Assembly: GCA_001915025.1 (NCBI GenBank)
Contig: MNDR01000091.1
Span: forward strand, 1 to 39,276
DNA length: 39,276 bases
Reading direction: 5' to 3'
From: Gemmatimonadetes bacterium 13_2_20CM_2_65_7
GTDB lineage: Bacteria > Gemmatimonadota > Gemmatimonadetes > Gemmatimonadales > GWC2-71-9
Below are positions 32,384-39,276 of the stretch, one piece after another. A program made the position numbers and the translations under genes. How positions within the stretch are numbered: position 1 is the first letter of the stretch; every line of letters starts with the position of its first letter. Under the pieces are notes generated by a model. That model was not told the origin of the DNA. It saw nothing but the letters and a program-made list of their open reading frames with translations, and searched no databases.

Positions 32384-33114
32384 AGCTCGCTCTCGCTCGC
32401 GCGCTCCTGCGGCTCTTCGCGGTGCAGGGCTCGTACAACTACGAGCGCATGCTCGGCGTCGGCGTCGGCGTCGCAGAGGAACCGCTCCTCCGTGATCTTG
32501 GCGACGCGAAGTATCGTCCGGCCGTCGCGCGTGGCGCGCATTTCTTCAACGCGCACCCGTATCTCATTGGACTGGCGGTGGGCGCCGCGGCGCGCGCCGA
32601 ACATGACGGTGCGTCGCCCGATCAAGTCGAGCGGCTGCGCGAGGCGTTGTGCGGGCCACTCGGCTCAGTCGGCGACCGGCTGGTCTGGGCGGGGTGGCTG
32701 CCGTTCCTCTCCGGTCTCACGCTCGTCGGCATCGCCCTCGGCGCCGGTTGGATGGCGGTGGCGGCGTTTCTGATCGTGTACAACGTTGGCCACGTCGCGT
32801 TGCGGTGGTGGGCACTGCGCGCGGGATGGACCCACGGCGCGCGGGTCAGTGTCGCGCTCCATAATCCATTTCTCCAGCGGGCCGGCGCGGTGCTGGGTCC
32901 GGCGATGGCGTTCACCATCGGCGCGGCATTGCCGCTCACCACGCAGTATCTGGCCTGGCCCTTCGAGGCGGGTGCACGCATCACGTTCGCGGTCGTCGCG
33001 GGACTCGCCTTCCTCGCGCTCCGCTGGCCCGGTGGAGCGGGACATCTCAATGGCCTGCGGCTCGCGCTTGGCCTCGCTGCCCTCGCACTCGTGGTAGCGC
33101 TGGTATGGCCGTGA
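32380..33114 (+). CDS. PTS mannose-type EIID
   Basis: Second membrane component IID of the mannose-type PTS, 244 aa from ATG 32380. AVQGSYNYERMLGVGVGVAEEPLL and FFNAHPYLIGLAVGAAARAE are diagnostic of IID. GSVGDRLVWAGWLPFLSGLTL begins the membrane part. I chose ATG 32380 because it overlaps the EIIC stop as ATGA, as at neighbouring junctions; an in-frame ATG at 32371 would add three residues. The protein is shorter than E. coli ManZ (~285 aa). The stop overlaps the ptsH ATG by 10 bp. Confidence 0.88.
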   Translation: MKLALARALLRLFAVQGSYNYERMLGVGVGVAEEPLLRDLGDAKYRPAVARGAHFFNAHPYLIGLAVGAAARAEHDGASPDQVERLREALCGPLGSVGDRLVWAGWLPFLSGLTLVGIALGAGWMAVAAFLIVYNVGHVALRWWALRAGWTHGARVSVALHNPFLQRAGAVLGPAMAFTIGAALPLTTQYLAWPFEAGARITFAVVAGLAFLALRWPGGAGHLNGLRLALGLAALALVVALVWP

Positions 33115-33407
33115 TCGAGCGCGAAGCCCGCATCGTGAACCCGCTGGGCATGCACGTCCGGCCGGGAGCGGAATTCGTGAAGGTCGCGAATCGCTTCAAA
33201 TCCGCCGTCGAGGTTCGCAAGGACGACGCCGTCGTCAACGGAAAGAGCATTCTTGGCATGATGACGCTGGCGGCGGAATGCGGCTCCTCGATCATGATCA
33301 AGACGGACGGCGACGACGCCGAGCAGGCGATGGCCGCGTTGCTCGAGCTGGTCGCGGCCGGCTTTCACGAGATGCACCTGAAGCCCGGCGCAAAGGAAGA
33401 CGCGTGA
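33105..33407 (+). CDS. ptsH: Phosphocarrier protein HPr
   Basis: Central PTS phosphocarrier, 100 aa. IVNPLGMHVRPGAEFV carries the catalytic His17. VVNGKSILGMMTLAAE carries Ser48, the site HprK would phosphorylate. Both functions therefore look intact: transport relay through His17 and regulation through Ser48. The C-terminal stretch (GFHEMHLKPGAKEDA) is slightly longer than in E. coli HPr. ATG 33105 lies within the end of EIID. The stop overlaps ptsI as GTGA. Confidence 0.94.
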   Translation: MAVIEREARIVNPLGMHVRPGAEFVKVANRFKSAVEVRKDDAVVNGKSILGMMTLAAECGSSIMIKTDGDDAEQAMAALLELVAAGFHEMHLKPGAKEDA

Positions 33408-35215
33408 GCCCAGGCGAGCGGCTCCTCAAGGGCATCGGCGTGTCGCCGGGGATCGCGATGGGTCCGACGATGACGGTGCGCTGGGCATTGCCCGAAGTGC
33501 CGCACCGTGTCGTGCCGCGCACGCGGGTCGAGAAAGAGATTCGCCGCCTGCGCGCCGCACTCAAAGACGTGCGCGGGCAGCTCGGGGAGCTTCGCGCCCG
33601 CGCCGCAGACCGCGCGGGGTTGGACGAGGCACGGATTTTTGACGCGCAAGTCCTGATGCTCGAGGACAAAGAGTTCATTGGCGGCATCGAGGACCTGATT
33701 CGCGAGAACCATCTGACCGCGGAAAAGGCGTTCGAGTTCAAGACGCTGGAGGTGCGCGACCTCTGGACCGCCGCGGGCAATCCGCTCCTCAAGGAGCGGC
33801 TCGCCGATCTGACGGGCGTGGCAATCCGCGTGATCCAGCACCTGATGCATCGGCGCCGCCGGACCGACATCTGGGACGGCATCGCCGAGCCGTCCATTCT
33901 GGTGGCGCGCGAGCTTTCACCGGGGCTGACCGTCCAGCTCGATCGCGACCACGTCGTCGGGCTGATCAGTGAAGAGGGCACGCGTACATCACACGCCGCG
34001 ATTCTCGCGCACTCGCTCGGCATACCGGCGATCTTCGGTCTGCGCGGCGCGGTGGCACGCATTCCGGCCGGCACGAAAGTCATTCTCGATGGCACGCGCG
34101 GAACCGTACTGCTCGATCCCACCCCTGCCGAGGTCGAGGAGGCCGAGCGCACCGACACACGGCGCCGCGAGCTGGCTGCGCGTCTCGAGGAAGCCGTTGC
34201 TCAGCCATCCGTCACGCTCGACGGCGTGCACATCGCGTTGCGCGGCAACGTGGATCTACCGGACGAGGTCGAAGCGGCCAAGGCACATGGTGCGGAGGGC
34301 GTGGGGTTGCTCCGAACCGAATTCCTGATTACGGGCCACAGCGGTCTTCCCAGTGAGGACGAACAGACCGAGTACTTCCGGCGCGTGGGCGAGGCGTTCG
34401 CCGATCACCCGGTGGTGATTCGCACGTTCGACCTCGGCGGCGACAAATTCCCGGCGCCCTTCCGCGGCCCAGCGGAAGCGAATCCGTTCCTCGGATGGCG
34501 CGCAATCAGGGTGTGTCTCGATGAGCCGGAGATGTTTCGCACCCAGATCCGCGCCGTCTTGCGTGCGGCGGCTACGACCAACCTCCACCTCATGATCCCC
34601 TTGGTCACGCGACTCGACGAAGTCGAGCGCACGCGGGAGATGATGCACGAAGAAGCCGCTCGCCTCGAGAGCGCGGGAATTCCCACCGGCAAATCGGTGC
34701 CGCTCGGCGTGATGGTCGAGACGCCGGCGGCCGCGGTCATCGCGGATCGGTTGGCCGAAATCAGCGACTTTCTCAGCGTCGGCACCAATGATCTCACGCA
34801 GTACACGCTGGTCGTGGACCGCGGCAACGCGCGGCTCGCCGACCGCTTCACACCGCACGATCCCAGCGTGCTGCGGCTCCTCAAGCTTGTCGCAGAGGCG
34901 GCGCGCGCGGCCGGCAAGCCGGCGAGCGTGTGTGGCGAAATGGCGTCCGAGCCGCTCTCCGCGTTCCTGCTGCTCGGTTTGGGGTATGAGACGCTGTCCG
35001 TGGCGCCGCCGGCGCTGCCGTTCATCAAGTGGCTCATCCGGCAAGTGACCACGGCGCAGGCGCGGGCGGCTGCGGATGCGGCGCTCGCCGCACGCTCAGC
35101 CGAACTGGCGCTCGACATCTTGCGATTTGCACTTGCCGAAGCCGTTGATTTGACGCTACTCGATCCCGACGCGCGGTTGCCCGCGGGACGGCGCTCCGGT
35201 AGTTTGAAACTCTAG
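33404..35215 (+). CDS. ptsI: PTS enzyme I
   Basis: PEP-protein phosphotransferase that starts the PTS chain, 603 aa. The N-terminal HPr-binding and phosphohistidine domain ends with GTRTSHAAILAHSLGIPAIFG, where His197 is phosphorylated. The C-terminal PEP-binding barrel has GVGLLRTEFL, VIRTFDLGGDK, GVMVETPAA, FLSVGTNDLTQY and the catalytic cysteine Cys510 in ASVCGEMA. GTG 33404 overlaps ptsH as GTGA. With EIIABCD and HPr, the entire PEP-to-sugar chain is encoded in this window. Confidence 0.95.
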   Translation: MSPGERLLKGIGVSPGIAMGPTMTVRWALPEVPHRVVPRTRVEKEIRRLRAALKDVRGQLGELRARAADRAGLDEARIFDAQVLMLEDKEFIGGIEDLIRENHLTAEKAFEFKTLEVRDLWTAAGNPLLKERLADLTGVAIRVIQHLMHRRRRTDIWDGIAEPSILVARELSPGLTVQLDRDHVVGLISEEGTRTSHAAILAHSLGIPAIFGLRGAVARIPAGTKVILDGTRGTVLLDPTPAEVEEAERTDTRRRELAARLEEAVAQPSVTLDGVHIALRGNVDLPDEVEAAKAHGAEGVGLLRTEFLITGHSGLPSEDEQTEYFRRVGEAFADHPVVIRTFDLGGDKFPAPFRGPAEANPFLGWRAIRVCLDEPEMFRTQIRAVLRAAATTNLHLMIPLVTRLDEVERTREMMHEEAARLESAGIPTGKSVPLGVMVETPAAAVIADRLAEISDFLSVGTNDLTQYTLVVDRGNARLADRFTPHDPSVLRLLKLVAEAARAAGKPASVCGEMASEPLSAFLLLGLGYETLSVAPPALPFIKWLIRQVTTAQARAAADAALAARSAELALDILRFALAEAVDLTLLDPDARLPAGRRSGSLKL

Positions 35216-35227
35216 GAACCCAAAAAC

Positions 35228-37780
<2,553 letters not shown>

Positions 37781-37781
<1 letters not shown>

Positions 37782-38302
37782 TGGCGGGGAACGGCGCGAA
37801 CATGCTGCAGGTGCGGGTCGCCCATCTCGGGTTGGACCGCACGACGAACACACCGGTCGTGATCCTACAGGAAAACGATGGTCAGCGCGTCCTGCCGATC
37901 TGGATTGGACCGGCGGAAGCGAGCGCGATCGCGATGGAGCTCGCGGGTGTGAAGTTCTCGCGGCCGCTCACGCACGACTTGCTGAAACAGGTCATCGTTG
38001 GACTGGGCGCGGAGCTGCGGAAGGTCATCATCACCCAGGTGAAGGACAACACCTATTTCGCCGAGCTGCATGTCTATCGTGGCGATACGGTGATTCAGAT
38101 TGACGCTCGTCCATCCGATTCGATCGCCCTGGCGTTGCGGCTGAAGGCGCCGATCCTGACGAGCGAGACGCTGCTCGAGCTCACGTCCGTCGACACCAGC
38201 GAAAGCGGGATCCAGCCCGGCACCGGGCCCTTGGACGCCGATTCCCTCAAGTCGTACCTCCAGAATCTCGATCCTGAAGACTTCGGGAAGTTCACGCCGT
38301 AG
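37781..38302 (+). CDS. Bifunctional nuclease (BFN/DUF151) family protein
   Basis: Cytosolic protein of 173 aa of the BFN/DUF151 family, members of which were reported as dual DNase/RNase in plants; the bacterial role is unclear. VAHLGLDRTTNTPVVILQENDGQRVLPIWIGPAEASAIAME and SRPLTHDLLKQVI are the family core. TYFAELHV and DARPSDSIALALRLKAPI follow. The last ~45 residues (SVDTSESGIQPGTGPLDADSL) are polar and less conserved. ATG 37781 shares one base with the ahcY stop (TGATG). Confidence 0.9.
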
Positions 38303-38309
38303 CTACCTG

Positions 38310-39276
38310 TTGCTCTGGTGGGGGGGGTGGAGGGGGCTCGGCGCCTTATCGATGCTTGCCGCGCAGACTCCCCAAGTAAGCATCAGCGGACGGGTGTTGC
38401 TCGGCGGCCGCGAAACGGCGCCTCTCCCGAATGCGTGGGTCGTGCTGCATCGCATCACCCGTGACGGCGGCGCTCCGATCGACTCCGTGCGCAGCGATGC
38501 ACGAGGCCGCTACCGGATCACGCTCCGGCGTCCGGACAGCACGGGCGTCTACGTCTTGAGCGCCTGGTACGACAGCCTCGCCTACTTCTCGTCGCCAATC
38601 AACGTCGATCGTCCCGCCGTGCACGCCGATGACATCATCGCGTATCCGACCACGGCCAACGGTCCGCCGATCAAACTGGCACGCCGGCTCGCGACGATTG
38701 CGCACCCCGGTGAAAACGGGACTCGCGAGGTCCTGGAGATCCTCGAGCTTGAGAATACCGGCCAGACCGCGCGCATTACGCGGGATACGCTCGTGCCGAC
38801 GTGGGCGGGCCGTGTCCCCGAGCGAGGCGCCCAATTTCGCGGCGGCCAGGGCGATATCTCGCCGGACGCGCTGGTGTTTCGGCATGACAGTATCGTCGTC
38901 CTGGCGCCGATTCCCCCGGGGCCCGTGAAACAGCTGAGCTACGCATACTCGCTCCTCCCGGACACACGCACGTTCGCCATCCCGATCGATCAGGAGACCG
39001 CCGAGCTCAACCTGCTGGTCGAGGATACGGCCGCCGCCGTCACGGCGCCCAAACTCCAGCGACTCGGCGTGCAGGAGCTCGAGCAGCGGCGCTTCGCGGC
39101 GTATCGGGCCGGTCCGCTCAAGCCGGGCGACATCGTCGAGATTCAATTGCCCGCGGGAAAATTTCGTGCGCAAGCAGTGCTGCCATACGTGATCGGGTTG
39201 CTCGCGGCGGGAATGGTTGTCGCGCTGGTGTGGGCCCTGAAGAAGAAACCTCTTGCGCAGCCGGTGACGCCGTCCT
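38310..39276 (+). CDS. Exported carboxypeptidase-regulatory-like protein (3' partial)
   Basis: The frame stays open to the window end, at least 322 aa. I start it at TTG 38310: LWWGGWRGLGALSMLAAQ gives a signal peptide with cleavage after AAQ. ATG 38352 would leave only MLAAQ and lose the signal. The mature protein begins with QVSISGRVLLGGRETAPLPNAWVVLHRI..SDARGRYRITLRR, a carboxypeptidase-regulatory-like beta-sandwich. Two further beta-rich stretches follow, then a hydrophobic helix LPYVIGLLAAGMVVALVWAL with a basic KKKP stop-transfer. It would be anchored in the membrane with its domains outside the cytoplasm. A G8 run at 38320-38327 lies in the signal, so the start region is open to sequencing error. 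Confidence 0.7.
   Translation, partial: MLWWGGWRGLGALSMLAAQTPQVSISGRVLLGGRETAPLPNAWVVLHRITRDGGAPIDSVRSDARGRYRITLRRPDSTGVYVLSAWYDSLAYFSSPINVDRPAVHADDIIAYPTTANGPPIKLARRLATIAHPGENGTREVLEILELENTGQTARITRDTLVPTWAGRVPERGAQFRGGQGDISPDALVFRHDSIVVLAPIPPGPVKQLSYAYSLLPDTRTFAIPIDQETAELNLLVEDTAAAVTAPKLQRLGVQELEQRRFAAYRAGPLKPGDIVEIQLPAGKFRAQAVLPYVIGLLAAGMVVALVWALKKKPLAQPVTPS

Noticed and set aside
35216-35227. SAM riboswitch before metK
   Set aside because: Only 12 bases separate ptsI from metK.

Overview
This is a GC-rich, very gene-dense bacterial chromosome segment with 43 protein genes called on the + strand and one small gene on the - strand. No tRNA, rRNA, CRISPR array or insertion sequence was seen. 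The gene set fits a free-living, Gram-negative-type bacterium: outer-membrane barrel-like and lipoprotein genes, a ComEC DNA-uptake channel, an HprK/mannose-type PTS cluster, and secreted hydrolases. By gene style and neighbourhoods I would place it in the Gemmatimonadota. That placement is inference, not a search result.

Layout. 1-2.6 kb: alanine racemase (5' end outside the window), phosphopentomutase and cytidine deaminase. 2.6-5.1 kb: a lipoprotein and a barrel-like exported protein. 5.1-7.6 kb: two tandem radical-SAM tRNA methylthiotransferases (MtaB, MiaB). 7.6-10.1 kb: a ComFB-family protein followed by ComEC. 10.1-12.6 kb: fructose-1,6-bisphosphatase and a methylmalonyl-CoA mutase large subunit. 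12.6-20.8 kb: an accessory-looking stretch. It holds a small membrane protein, an esterase, a gluconate-2-dehydrogenase-subunit-3/GMC/two-isomerase cluster in which two 5' ends look damaged, a tandem-repeat intergenic region, a YjbR-like protein, three small or little-known proteins and a CocE-type hydrolase. 20.8-24.7 kb: FmdB zinc ribbon, ArgS, a PfkB kinase and PurM. 24.7-28.4 kb: the riboflavin genes ribD-ribE-ribBA-ribH followed by nusB. 28.4-35.2 kb: glycosyltransferase, HPF, HprK, PTS EIIA-EIIB-EIIC-EIID, HPr and EI. 35.2-39.3 kb: metK, ahcY, a bifunctional-nuclease-family protein, and an exported protein that runs off the window.

How it works together. Sixteen junctions overlap by four bases (ATGA or GTGA), so most of the window looks like long, translationally coupled transcripts. 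The clearest functional blocks are riboflavin synthesis, a complete mannose-type phosphotransferase chain with its HPr kinase, the SAM/SAH pair, and a possible competence pair (ComFB-ComEC).

The most unusual signal is not a gene. Short palindromic or tandem repeats sit in frame inside coding regions: an eight-base GGCGGTTN array in two unrelated genes, a perfect 28-bp palindrome in mtaB, and related CCCCGGG-containing elements in deoB, mtaB and comEC. They fall at signal peptides, linkers or loops, which resembles the protein-embedded palindromic elements known from Rickettsia. A disrupted GMC oxidoreductase, a probably shortened hydroxypyruvate isomerase, a RibBA with Gln at a usual metal-ligand His, and a triple repeat before the YjbR-like gene also deserve a second look.
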